Part shown: positions 1 through 7,051 of the stretch, piece by piece
Position numbering within the stretch: position 1 is the first letter of the stretch
How the letters are laid out: each line of letters begins with the position of its first letter
Source: Oscillospiraceae bacterium
GTDB lineage: Bacteria; Bacillota; Clostridia; Oscillospirales; Ruminococcaceae
NCBI GenBank assembly: GCA_015067375.1
Contig: SVMQ01000009.1
Span: 1-19,414, forward strand
Direction of reading: 5' to 3'
DNA length: 19,414 nucleotides
Notes under the pieces: generated by a model
The model's database searches: none
Seen by the model: only the letters and a program-made list of their open reading frames with translations
Told to the model about the DNA's origin: nothing
Program-made: the position numbers and the translations under genes

Positions 1-474
1 CTGATGGTTGCTAAAAACGACCTTGCGCATATCGGTCTTTCAGAGCAGATAAAGGAGCACAGCTTCACGCGCGAGTATGAGGCGGTAGTATGCGGCGCTG
101 TCAAAGAGGACGGCAAGGTGGACGCTCCCATAGGCAGAAGCAAGAACGACCGCAAAAAGATGTGCGTTACGCTTGAAAACTCACGCGAGGCTGTGACGCA
201 CTATTTCGTGATACAGCGCTACGCAGGCTACACGCACCTGCGTGTCCGCCTTGAAACAGGCAGGACGCATCAGATACGCGTACACATGGCTTACAAGGGC
301 AATCCCGTTGCAGGTGACGAAGTGTACGGAAATGGCAAGCCGAAGTGGCTGGAGGGTCAGTGCCTGCACGCACGCAAGATAGGCTTTGTTCATCCGCGTA
401 CGGGTGAGTATATGGAGTTCACAAGTGAGCTGCCCGAGTATTTCGTGAAGTTCCTGAAAACAATAGGAGATTGA
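1..474 (+). CDS. RluA/RluD-family pseudouridine synthase, C-terminal part (5' end outside window)
   Basis: This is the C-terminal 157 residues of an enzyme that isomerises uridine to pseudouridine in rRNA or tRNA. The frame is open from base 1 and reads LMVAKND, which in this family lies just after the HRLDxxTSG catalytic motif. The catalytic Asp should therefore sit a few codons before the window, and the ATG at base 4 is internal, not the start. The family motif RLETGRTHQIRVHM is present, followed by GDEVYG and LHARKIGFVHP, all typical of the RluA/RluD/RluC fold. The C-terminal end looks complete. Which member it is (RluD, RluC or a Clostridial paralogue) cannot be told without the N-terminus, where an S4 domain would be. 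The next gene starts one base after the stop, so the two are probably co-transcribed. Confidence 0.93.
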   Translation: MMVAKNDLAHIGLSEQIKEHSFTREYEAVVCGAVKEDGKVDAPIGRSKNDRKKMCVTLENSREAVTHYFVIQRYAGYTHLRVRLETGRTHQIRVHMAYKGNPVAGDEVYGNGKPKWLEGQCLHARKIGFVHPRTGEYMEFTSELPEYFVKFLKTIGD

Positions 475-475
475 C

Positions 476-1279
476 ATGGATTTCAGCAAGGTAATTATAA
501 TGACCGACCTTGACGGCACGCTGCTGACCGATGACAAGCAGATATTGCCGCATGACATGGCGGCAATTCAGCGTTTTGTCGCGGGCGGCGGTACATTTAC
601 TGTTGCCACGGGTCGCGGCTGTGGAATGTCAAGGAGCATTGTAAACAAGCTTGGCATCGACATCCCTGCCGTTGTGTTCAATGGTGCGGCGGTGTACGAT
701 TTCAAGGCGGAGAAGTTCGTGTGGCAGTGCGAGATAGGCGCTCACGCGAGGGACTACATCCGCAGACTCAGCGAGCAATTCCCCGACCTCGGCATAGAAG
801 TGCTGCATGAGCAGACTATATACACTCCTTTCATCAATCAGACGGAGCTTGACCATCTTGCGCTTGAGGGCATCGAGCCACATCCGTGCACGATAGATGA
901 GCTTCCCGAAAAGGGTTGGCTGAAAGTGCTGCTGGCACACGAGCCTGAGCGCATGGACGAGATACAGCGCTGGATAGAGGCTTCGGATATGCAGCAGGCG
1001 CAGTGGGTGCGCAGCGCGCCTGTTTATTACGAGTGCCTGCCCGAGGGCGTTGACAAGTCGATGGGCTTCAAGCAGCTTATCAGGATACTCGGCGCAGAGG
1101 ATAAATTCAAGGTCGCTTCGGGCGATTATATGAATGACCTCGCCATGATACAGAAGGCTGACCTCGGTGTTGCGGTGGCTTCCGCACAGGAGGCGGTAAA
1201 GGCTGCGGCAGATCTTGTGGTGTGCGACAACAACAGCGGCGCTATGGCGGAGATAATTGAGTATATTGAGAGGTTATGA
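476..1279 (+). CDS. Cof-type HAD-superfamily phosphatase
   Basis: A 267-residue cytoplasmic phosphatase of the Cof/YidA group (HAD subfamily IIB), which usually acts on sugar phosphates, pyridoxal phosphate or nucleotide phosphates. Motif I is DLDGTLL with nucleophile D11 and general acid/base D13. Motif II is the Thr in VATGR (T45). K194 in GVDKSMGF fits the motif III lysine, and motif IV is GDYMND (D217, D221) for magnesium. The alpha/beta C2 cap lies between about residues 80 and 190. Length is normal for the family. AGGAG at 465-469 is six bases before the ATG. The stop overlaps the start of the next gene by four bases (ATGA), a sign of translational coupling. The substrate cannot be predicted from sequence. 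Confidence 0.93.
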   Translation: MDFSKVIIMTDLDGTLLTDDKQILPHDMAAIQRFVAGGGTFTVATGRGCGMSRSIVNKLGIDIPAVVFNGAAVYDFKAEKFVWQCEIGAHARDYIRRLSEQFPDLGIEVLHEQTIYTPFINQTELDHLALEGIEPHPCTIDELPEKGWLKVLLAHEPERMDEIQRWIEASDMQQAQWVRSAPVYYECLPEGVDKSMGFKQLIRILGAEDKFKVASGDYMNDLAMIQKADLGVAVASAQEAVKAAADLVVCDNNSGAMAEIIEYIERL

Positions 1280-1662
1280 TGAAATTACCGAAATATATGC
1301 GTATACAGGGCAGAGAGATAGCTTATCGTACACAAAAGCCTGTAGGAGTTTTTATTCTCAACTGGCGCAGGGTACGTGATGGGGTGTACTCGCCCGAGGA
1401 TGTGAAGATATATGAGGAAACACACCAGTGGTTTCTTGATAATCTCCCTGAGCCGCCTTTTTACGGAAACAACAATGAAAATCCACAAGGTGCGGTAACA
1501 TGGTTTAAAACTGACAGCAGCGCTGAAATGCTGGAGCATATACAACCGCTTATCGATCTGCTTGATAAGTATGCTATTCCTTATGATATCGTGTACAGCA
1601 ATCATGTTGGTAAGATAATTTACGAGGATGATTATCAGGTTGGCGTATTTGATTGCGATTAA
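1276..1662 (+). CDS. Unknown 128-residue protein coupled to the HAD phosphatase
   Basis: I do not recognise this protein. It starts on the ATGA that ends the phosphatase gene; a second ATG follows at 1279. It is soluble, with no signal peptide or membrane segment. It is rich in aromatic and acidic residues (for example NWRRVRDGVY, TWFKTD, YEDDYQVGVFD). Its alternating charged and hydrophobic pattern suggests a small alpha/beta fold, with one clear helix around residues 80-97 (SSAEMLEHIQPLIDLLDKY). Base composition is somewhat more AT-rich than the phosphatase gene. No terminator is evident after it, and the next promoter follows within 30 bases. Small proteins of this style are sometimes immunity proteins or house-keeping orphans, but nothing in the sequence decides this. 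Confidence 0.72.
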   Translation: MMKLPKYMRIQGREIAYRTQKPVGVFILNWRRVRDGVYSPEDVKIYEETHQWFLDNLPEPPFYGNNNENPQGAVTWFKTDSSAEMLEHIQPLIDLLDKYAIPYDIVYSNHVGKIIYEDDYQVGVFDCD

Positions 1663-1689
1663 GCGCAGTAATCTTGTACAGTATAGATA

Positions 1690-1718
1690 TTGACTATTTG
1701 TTGGATATGCTGTATAAT
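1690..1718 (+). promoter_or_regulatory. Sigma-A promoter of the transketolase genes
   Basis: TTGACT at 1690-1695 and TATAAT at 1713-1718 are separated by exactly 17 bases. The start point would be near 1725, giving a leader of about 45 bases. The leader contains a small hairpin ATCGG-GCGA-CCGAT at 1734-1747. The promoter marks the transketolase pair as a separate unit from the genes before it. Confidence 0.75.
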
Positions 1719-1768
1719 AAATCTGGAACAATAATCGGGCGACCGATCTAACAAAACACAGGAGGTCT

Positions 1769-2611
1769 ATGATGGACACACAACTGAAAAAGCAGCTTGA
1801 AATTGCTGCAACAAAGGTCAGAATGGGCGTAATCGAGGGTGTTTACAACGCTAAGGCAGGACATCCCGGAGGCTCTCTTTCTGTTGCCGACACACTGACA
1901 TATCTGTATATGAACAGAATGAACGTTGATCCCGCAAATCCCGAGATGGCAGACCGCGACAGACTTGTACTGTCCAAGGGTCACACAGCACCCGCGCTGT
2001 ATGCCTGCCTTGCACACAGAGGTTTCTTCCCCGTTGAGGAGCTTAAGACTCTGCGTAAGATCGACTCCAGACTTCAGGGTCACCCCGTCAAGGGCAAGGT
2101 TCCCGGCGTTGATATGAGCACAGGCTCGCTCGGTCAGGGCATCTCTGCTGCCTGCGGTATGGCGCTTTCGGGCAAGATCTCCTCTGACACCTACAAGGTA
2201 TACGCTGTCCTCGGTGACGGTGAGATACAGGAGGGTCAGGTATGGGAGGCTGCAATGTTTGCGGCTCACTACCAGCTTGATAACCTCGTTGCTGTTGTGG
2301 ATAACAACGGTCTGCAGATCGACGGTAAGATCGGTGATGTTATGAGTCCCTATCCCATCGACGAGAAGTTCGCTGCATTCGGCTGGCACGTTATCTGCAT
2401 CAACGGTCACGACTTTGACGAGATCGAAAAGGCATTCGACGAGGCTGAAACAGTGCTTAACAAGCCCACAGTCATCATTCAGCGCTCCACAAAGGGCAAG
2501 GGTGTTTCCTTTATGGAGAACCAGTGCGGCTGGCACGGCAAGGCTCCCAACGACGAGGAGTACGCAAAGGCTATGGACGAGCTGAAGGCTCACCTCGCTT
2601 CTCTGGAATAA
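1769..2611 (+). CDS. Transketolase, N-terminal (thiamine diphosphate-binding) subunit
   Basis: First half of a split transketolase of the non-oxidative pentose phosphate pathway, which moves two-carbon units between ketose and aldose phosphates. It carries the pyrophosphate-binding domain. Visible motifs are GHPGGSLS (31-38), SKGHTAPALY (69-78), GSLGQGIS (119-126) and the thiamine diphosphate/metal motif GDGEIQEG starting at 149 and ending in VDNN (177-180). 280 residues is the usual size for the split form. AGGAGG at 1760-1765 is only three bases from ATG 1769 but six from ATG 1772, so the second Met may be the real start. The gene ends with tandem stops TAA TAG. The partner subunit follows after a structured spacer; together they form the complete enzyme. 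Confidence 0.95.
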   Translation: MMDTQLKKQLEIAATKVRMGVIEGVYNAKAGHPGGSLSVADTLTYLYMNRMNVDPANPEMADRDRLVLSKGHTAPALYACLAHRGFFPVEELKTLRKIDSRLQGHPVKGKVPGVDMSTGSLGQGISAACGMALSGKISSDTYKVYAVLGDGEIQEGQVWEAAMFAAHYQLDNLVAVVDNNGLQIDGKIGDVMSPYPIDEKFAAFGWHVICINGHDFDEIEKAFDEAETVLNKPTVIIQRSTKGKGVSFMENQCGWHGKAPNDEEYAKAMDELKAHLASLE

Positions 2612-2614
2612 TAG

Positions 2615-2770
2615 TCAGCCCACATAGTGTGCAGCGTCTTTTTGGTAAAAACCGCCGCATACGGCGTTAAAAATCCTTGAAATACACAAAGTATTACTGC
2701 GGATTTTTGCCTTGTCTGCAACGGTTTTTCCTCAAAAATCCTTCTCCACCCTATGTGTTCTGCCTCTTAT
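2615..2770. repeat. Nested inverted-repeat spacer element between the transketolase genes
   Basis: The 196 bases between the two subunit genes hold dense dyad symmetry. CACATAG (2621-2627) matches CTATGTG (2751-2757). GGTAAAAACCG (2644-2654) nearly matches CGGTTTTTCC (2722-2731). CGCCG-CATA-CGGCG (2653-2666) is a perfect hairpin. AAAAATCC (2669-2676) pairs with GGATTTTT (2701-2708), enclosing AATAC-ACAAA-GTATT (2681-2695). AAAAATCC occurs again at 2734-2741. The spacer has no start codon followed by a credible gene. It could be a miniature mobile repeat or an RNA element that sets the ratio of the two subunits. The nested arms suggest one folded unit rather than a simple terminator; no terminal U-run is present. 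Confidence 0.6.
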
Positions 2771-2807
2771 CTATTTGACAATCTGATTGAAAGGATATTA
2801 ATATATT

Positions 2808-3743
2808 ATGGAAAAGAAAGCAACCCGTGACAGCTACGGCGAAGCTCTGGTAATGCTCGCTGAAAAGCGCCCCGACTTAGTAGTACTCGACGCTGACCTT
2901 GCTGCCGCAACAAAAACAGGTACATTCAAGGCTGCATATCCCGATCGTTTCTTCGACTGCGGTATTGCAGAGGCTAATATGATGGGCGTTGCTGCAGGTA
3001 TCGCAACAACAGGCAAGCTTGTTTTCGCAAGCTCCTTTGCTATGTTTGCTGCCGGCAGAGCATTCGAGATCGTAAGAAACAGCATCGGCTATCCCCACAT
3101 CAACGTAAAGATCGGCGCAACTCACGCAGGTATCTCCGTAGGTGAGGACGGCGCTTCCCACCAGTGCAACGAGGATATCGCGCTGATGCGCACCATCCCC
3201 GGCATGACAGTCATCAACCCTGCCGATGATGTAGAGGCTAAGGCTGCCGTACTGGCAATGGCTGACTATGTTGGCCCCACATACATGAGATTTGGTCGTC
3301 TTGCTGCTCCCATATTCAATGACGCTGCAACCTACAAGTTCGAGGTAGGCAAGGGCATCCAGCTCAAGGACGGCAAGGACATCACTATCGTTGCAACAGG
3401 TCTGATGGTAGCAGAGGCTATTGAGGCAGGCAAGGCTCTTGCTGAGCAGGGCATCGACGCTCGCGTTATCAACATCCACACCATCAAGCCTATCGACCGC
3501 GATATCATCATCAAGGCTGCCAAGGAAACAGGTAAGATCATTACCGTTGAGGAACACAGTGTTATCGGCGGTCTCGGCTCGGCTGTTGCAGACGTGGTTA
3601 CAGAGGAGTGTCCCGTACCCGTTATCAAGATCGGCGTAAAGGACGTATTCGGTCACAGCGGCCCTGCAGTTGCACTGCTCAAGGAGTTCGGTCTGTGTGC
3701 TGACAACATCGTGGCTACTGCTAAGGCAGCGCTGGGTAAGTAA
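2808..3743 (+). CDS. Transketolase, C-terminal (pyrimidine-binding) subunit
   Basis: Second half of the split transketolase, 311 residues. It supplies the pyrimidine-binding domain and the C-terminal domain. The motif DCGIAEANMMGVAAGIA includes the catalytic Glu (E55) that activates the thiamine ring. The downstream HAGISVGEDGASHQ loop and the INPAD segment are typical of transketolase and set it apart from DXP synthase. The ribosome binding site AAAGGA (2790-2795) lies 12 bases before the ATG, which is long and suggests weaker initiation than for the N-terminal subunit. A strong terminator follows 20 bases after the stop. The enzyme is cytoplasmic and would assemble with the N-terminal subunit. 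Confidence 0.95.
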   Translation: MEKKATRDSYGEALVMLAEKRPDLVVLDADLAAATKTGTFKAAYPDRFFDCGIAEANMMGVAAGIATTGKLVFASSFAMFAAGRAFEIVRNSIGYPHINVKIGATHAGISVGEDGASHQCNEDIALMRTIPGMTVINPADDVEAKAAVLAMADYVGPTYMRFGRLAAPIFNDAATYKFEVGKGIQLKDGKDITIVATGLMVAEAIEAGKALAEQGIDARVINIHTIKPIDRDIIIKAAKETGKIITVEEHSVIGGLGSAVADVVTEECPVPVIKIGVKDVFGHSGPAVALLKEFGLCADNIVATAKAALGK

Positions 3744-3762
3744 TTAAAGGCAAGATTAATTA

Positions 3763-3797
3763 AGGCTGTGCATACAAGATGCGCAGCCTGTTTTTTT
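3763..3797 (+). terminator. Rho-independent terminator of the transketolase unit
   Basis: An 11-base-pair stem, AGGCTGTGCAT with ATGCGCAGCCT and one T/G mismatch, has a five-base loop and is followed by a run of seven T. Confidence 0.9.
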
Positions 3798-3849
3798 GAG
3801 TAATTATTTCGGATATCCGTATATGAAAAGTTATATATAGTATAAATAC

Positions 3850-3875
3850 AGGCACACGGGTTGTATCGTGCGCCT
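3850..3875 (-). terminator. Possible terminator hairpin after the LRR gene
   Basis: AGGCACACG and CGTGCGCCT form a nine-base stem with one mismatch and an eight-base loop, about 80 bases after the LRR stop codon. The following T-run on the minus strand (GTATTTAT) is weak. The rest of 3798-3953 is AT-rich with no gene. Confidence 0.4.
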
Positions 3876-3953
3876 AAATTTTACTTATCTACACTTGATA
3901 TATTACAGTATTTGTTTTCAAGAAAATAGTATAGATTGCATTAATCAGGATAC

Positions 3954-5411
3954 TTATGTGCCCCAATAATAATGAACGTTATAAAGAAGATCAAACTCAT
4001 CGGAGGTGTATGTTCTGCCATAACGAATTACGCTTTCGATACAATCACTGTCAAAAGCATCTTCATATATTGTATATACACTGTTAGGAATGGTCACGGA
4101 TTTTAGTTTTGTACAATCACAAAAAGCAAACATAGTTATTTCAGTGACACCGTCTGGAATTATATAGCTTTCACTATCTTTGGCGCTGGGATAACCTTCT
4201 ATTGATTTACCGTCTTTAGTGAATAACACGCCATCGATGGATTTGTAATGCTTGTTGTTTTTCGATACATTTATTTCAGCGAGAGAAGCGCAGTGACCTA
4301 CAATACCTGATATTTCCGTAACCCCAGCTGGTATTGTAATTGATGTTATATTAGTTCCTTTAATAGCAGATATATCAAAACTGGTTAGAGATTCAGGTAA
4401 ATCTATCTCTGTAATTTTCGAGCAACCCGAAAATACATGATTATTTATTATAGTAATTTTATCTGAGAGAGTAACGGATGCTAATTGCGTACAGTTGGAA
4501 AAAGCAGCAGAATAAATTACAGTAACGTTATTTGGAATTTTGATAGATGTAAGACTTCTGCAGTTTTTAAATGCATACATGCCAATTTCGGTCACACTGT
4601 CAGGTATTTCAATAGATTTAAGGTTTATGCAATTAGCGAATGTCCAGTCATCAATGATTTTTAACGTATCTGGCAGAACTACCGAGGTGACTAAGGCATC
4701 GCCGGCAACTTTTGTCGCGACACCACCCTCACGCACCCAGGTGTAAGAGTTGATAAAAACTGCGTAATTAATATTTCCGCTTTGCCCTATTTCGATTACA
4801 GGTAAACCATCAATCTTATCTGGGATAACGACGGTCATATCTGTACCGATATATTTTGTGATCTTAATTCCGCCTTCGATCTCTTTATATTTAAAATCAC
4901 TTGCAGGGTTTGGCATTTCAACATTTTTGGATACATAACTTTTCTTTATATATTTATTGTTGCTTAATCTATAGTATCCAGTATTAGTATAGCCTATTAC
5001 TGTAAGAGCATCTCCTGTGCTTACAGTACCAACATTTTTGCTATCAGATAGGGCTTTATTGAGCAGATTGGCACTGCGATTTGCGTAAAGAGTTTTCGGA
5101 GCCTTATATTTGAAAGTTGTCCATGTAGTACGCTTAGTATTTAGATATTTCTTTGCTGCATAAGTGCCATCTTTCAGCTCATAATAGTACTTTGTTTCAG
5201 AAACAACAGTAACCTTGTCGCCTGCATAAAGCGTCGCGACTTTTATATGTCCTTTGAACGGAGTATCATAAGTATAGCACTTTTTTTGAGCATACATGGT
5301 TTCTTGCGCCGTAGAAGTTGCAGCATATACAGGTTTTATATATGCTGATGATGGAATCAAAAAAGATGCTACCACTAAGAATGCCATAAGTAAATTCCTG
5401 ATTTTTATCAT
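3954..5411 (-). CDS. Secreted BspA-type leucine-rich-repeat protein with SH3-like repeats
   Basis: A 485-residue exported protein. Residues 1-30 form a signal peptide (MIKIR start, hydrophobic core, probable cleavage after VYA at 30). Residues about 40-165 contain two similar segments rich in Tyr, Lys and Gly, with patterns such as LYAGDKVTVV and VSTGDALTVI, which look like bacterial SH3-type repeats. From about 200 on there are roughly eight LRR_5/BspA units, seen as IPDSVTEIGMYAFKNC and IPNNVTVIYSAAFSNC. One is interrupted by a VLFTKDGKSIEGYP segment typical of this family. No LPXTG, dockerin or membrane anchor is visible, so it is probably released or bound through the SH3-like part. Such proteins usually mediate adhesion or protein binding. 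The gene is markedly more AT-rich than its neighbours. AAAGGA lies 11 bases before the ATG. Confidence 0.9.
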   Translation of the reverse strand: MIKIRNLLMAFLVVASFLIPSSAYIKPVYAATSTAQETMYAQKKCYTYDTPFKGHIKVATLYAGDKVTVVSETKYYYELKDGTYAAKKYLNTKRTTWTTFKYKAPKTLYANRSANLLNKALSDSKNVGTVSTGDALTVIGYTNTGYYRLSNNKYIKKSYVSKNVEMPNPASDFKYKEIEGGIKITKYIGTDMTVVIPDKIDGLPVIEIGQSGNINYAVFINSYTWVREGGVATKVAGDALVTSVVLPDTLKIIDDWTFANCINLKSIEIPDSVTEIGMYAFKNCRSLTSIKIPNNVTVIYSAAFSNCTQLASVTLSDKITIINNHVFSGCSKITEIDLPESLTSFDISAIKGTNITSITIPAGVTEISGIVGHCASLAEINVSKNNKHYKSIDGVLFTKDGKSIEGYPSAKDSESYIIPDGVTEITMFAFCDCTKLKSVTIPNSVYTIYEDAFDSDCIESVIRYGRTYTSDEFDLLYNVHYYWGT

Positions 5412-5508
5412 AATAATATCATTCCTTTCATTTACATAATAGTTCTGACAGATTAAATTGTGTTATTAAAAGACATTGTCTTTGTAACTACAACTAAATC
5501 ATATTTTT

Positions 5509-5537
5509 ATTATACCACGTTTTGTTGTGTTTGTCAA
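5509..5537 (-). promoter_or_regulatory. Perfect consensus promoter of the LRR gene
   Basis: On the minus strand TTGACA (5532-5537) and TATAAT (5509-5514) are separated by exactly 17 bases, a full match to the sigma-A consensus. Transcription would start near 5502, leaving an untranslated leader of about 90 bases. The two copies of a 19-base repeat cover the spacer/-10 region and the bases just upstream of the -35, which points to repression. Confidence 0.85.
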
Positions 5538-5555
5538 TACCACAAACTGTTGTGT
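5512..5555. promoter_or_regulatory. Tandem operator-like repeat in the LRR/XRE divergent region
   Basis: ATACCAC-N5-GTTGTGT occurs twice, at 5512-5530 and 5537-5555, with starts 25 bases apart. The second copy contains the perfect dyad CACAA-ACTG-TTGTG (5541-5554). Their placement on the LRR promoter and upstream of the XRE-type gene makes them the likely binding sites of that regulator. Binding itself is inferred. Confidence 0.6.
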
Positions 5556-5593
5556 GCCATAATATTAGTATTAAGTATTATGGAGGCGATGAG

Positions 5594-5800
5594 GTGTACA
5601 GGCGGATAAGAGATCTCAGAGAGGACAGCGACATGACGCAGAAGCAGGTCGCACAGAAGCTTTGTTGTTCACAACAGGCTTACAGCAACTACGAGCTTGG
5701 TCTGCGCGATATCCCGACCGAGATACTTATCGCTCTTGCGAAGCTGTATAATACTACATCGGATTATATTTTGGAGCTATCCGATAAGCGTGACAGATGA
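5594..5800 (+). CDS. Small XRE-family helix-turn-helix regulator
   Basis: A 68-residue Cro/CI-type DNA-binding protein consisting of one HTH domain and nothing else. The sequence MYRRIRDLREDSDMTQKQVAQ, the recognition helix SQQAYSNYELGLRDIP and the closing LAKLYNTTSDYIL are standard for the family. I place the start at GTG 5594, because GGAGG (5582-5586) is seven bases upstream and family members begin at exactly this point; the frame is open further upstream but runs into the operator repeats. It is divergent from the LRR gene, and the repeat pair between them suggests that it represses that gene and perhaps itself. No ligand-binding domain is present, so any signal would have to come through abundance or a partner. 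Confidence 0.87.
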   Translation: MYRRIRDLREDSDMTQKQVAQKLCCSQQAYSNYELGLRDIPTEILIALAKLYNTTSDYILELSDKRDR

Positions 5801-5803
5801 AAA

Positions 5804-5893
5804 ACACAGCGTTAGCCGACGCTACCGTGTACAAAGAACGCCCCAGATCACGCATATCTGGCATCATAACAAACTGACACAGCACGCTGTGTC
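5804..5893 (+). other. Three consecutive hairpins after the XRE gene
   Basis: The 159 bases between the XRE gene and pilT hold no gene. They contain AGCGT-N6-ACGCT (5808-5823, with outer ACAC/GTGT), CCAGAT-N7-ATCTGG (5843-5861) and GACACAGC-AC-GCTGTGTC (5876-5893), followed by the shared terminator. They could form the structured tail of the XRE transcript or a small RNA. No T-run follows the first three stems. Confidence 0.5.
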
Positions 5894-5923
5894 CCTACCC
5901 CTCACATTCTCCATTCCACAAAA

Positions 5924-5959
5924 ATATCCCCCTCAGACGAGGGGGATATAATTTTATTT
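5924..5959. terminator. Bidirectional terminator between the XRE gene and pilT
   Basis: A perfect 11-base-pair stem, ATATCCCCCTC and GAGGGGGATAT with loop AGAC (5924-5949), is followed on the plus strand by a T-rich run and on the minus strand by ATTTTTG. It can end both convergent transcripts. Confidence 0.88.
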
Positions 5960-7018
5960 TTAGATAAGTCCCGACATGAGCTTCTTTTCCATTTCGCCCT
6001 GATCGGTGCAGTATTCAAGCGCTGTTTCATAGGAGATAGAGCCGCTCTGATACAGCTTTGCAAGGCTGGTGTTGAGCGTGGACATACCCATGGAGGTGCT
6101 TGCCTGCATGATGGTCTCCATCTGCGGTATCTTGTTGGAGCGGATGAGGTTCTTGATAGCGTCTGTGCCGATCATTACCTCTACAGCTGCAACTCTGTTC
6201 TTGCCGTCGTTTGTGGGAACGAGCGACTGTGCCACGATACCCTGTATCATGTTTGCAAGCTGAGAGCGTGTCTGATCCTGCGCGTGGATGGGGCAGGCGT
6301 CGATGATACGGTCGATGGTCTGTGCAGCACTGGATGTATGCAGTGTGCCGAATACCAGATGTCCCGTTTCTGCTGCTGTCATAGCAAGGGAGATGGTCTC
6401 GTAGTCACGCATCTCACCGATGAGGATAACATCGGGATCCTCACGCAGCGCACTTCTCAGCGCGTCAGCGAAGCTCGTTACATCTCTGCCAAGCTCGCGC
6501 TGGTGGATGGTAGCCTTCTGCTGGGTGTATCTGTACTCGATAGGATCTTCGATAGTGATGATGTGGCAGGCACGGGTCTTGTTTATGTACTCTACCATAG
6601 CGGCGAGGGTGGTGGACTTACCTGCACCTGTGGGGCCTGTTACCAGCACAAGACCGCGGCGCTTCTTTGCGAAGTCGAGCAGTACGCGGGGCATCTTCAG
6701 CTCGTCGAGCGTGGGTATCTCGGCATTCAGCAGACGGATACAAGCTGCAAGCTTTCCGCTCTGACGGAACACGTTGACACGCTGTCTTGCGCCGTTTTTC
6801 AGCTCAAAGCTGAAGTCGATGTCCTTGCCCTCTGTCAGCATCTTTTCCTGCTCAGCAGAGAGGATAGAGAGGATAGTGCGGTTTACCACCTGATCGCTCA
6901 GCTCGGTGTACTTGCGAAGCTCGCCGTTTACACGCACTACAGTGGGAGCGCCGACGGTGAGGTGGATATCGGAGGCATTCATTTCTCTTGCCTGCATTAT
7001 AAACTCTTCAAATGTCAT
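5960..7018 (-). CDS. pilT: Type IV pilus retraction ATPase PilT
   Basis: A 352-residue hexameric ATPase of the secretion-ATPase superfamily that depolymerises type IV pili at the inner face of the membrane and powers twitching. Walker A is GPTGAGKST (128-136), the Asp box is TIEDPIEY (155-162), Walker B is VILIGEMRD (197-205) and the His box is ETGHLVFGTLHT (217-228). AIKNLIR (287-293) matches the PilT-specific AIRNLIRE motif and separates it from the assembly ATPase PilB. The N-terminal PAS-like domain (NASDIHLTVG) is present, and the length is normal. No pilin, PilB, PilC or prepilin peptidase gene is in the window. It is read after the CobU-like gene with a 33-base gap and probably shares its promoter. 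In cellulolytic ruminococci type IV pili have been linked to fibre adhesion, which is context only. Confidence 0.93.
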   Translation of the reverse strand: MTFEEFIMQAREMNASDIHLTVGAPTVVRVNGELRKYTELSDQVVNRTILSILSAEQEKMLTEGKDIDFSFELKNGARQRVNVFRQSGKLAACIRLLNAEIPTLDELKMPRVLLDFAKKRRGLVLVTGPTGAGKSTTLAAMVEYINKTRACHIITIEDPIEYRYTQQKATIHQRELGRDVTSFADALRSALREDPDVILIGEMRDYETISLAMTAAETGHLVFGTLHTSSAAQTIDRIIDACPIHAQDQTRSQLANMIQGIVAQSLVPTNDGKNRVAAVEVMIGTDAIKNLIRSNKIPQMETIMQASTSMGMSTLNTSLAKLYQSGSISYETALEYCTDQGEMEKKLMSGLI

Positions 7019-7051
7019 ATATAAAGTCCGTCCTTTCGTGAGATAACAGAA

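Noticed and set aside
5522..5593. A longer start for the XRE gene at TTG 5522
   Set aside because: It would run through the operator repeats, and GTG 5594 has GGAGG seven bases upstream and matches the family start.
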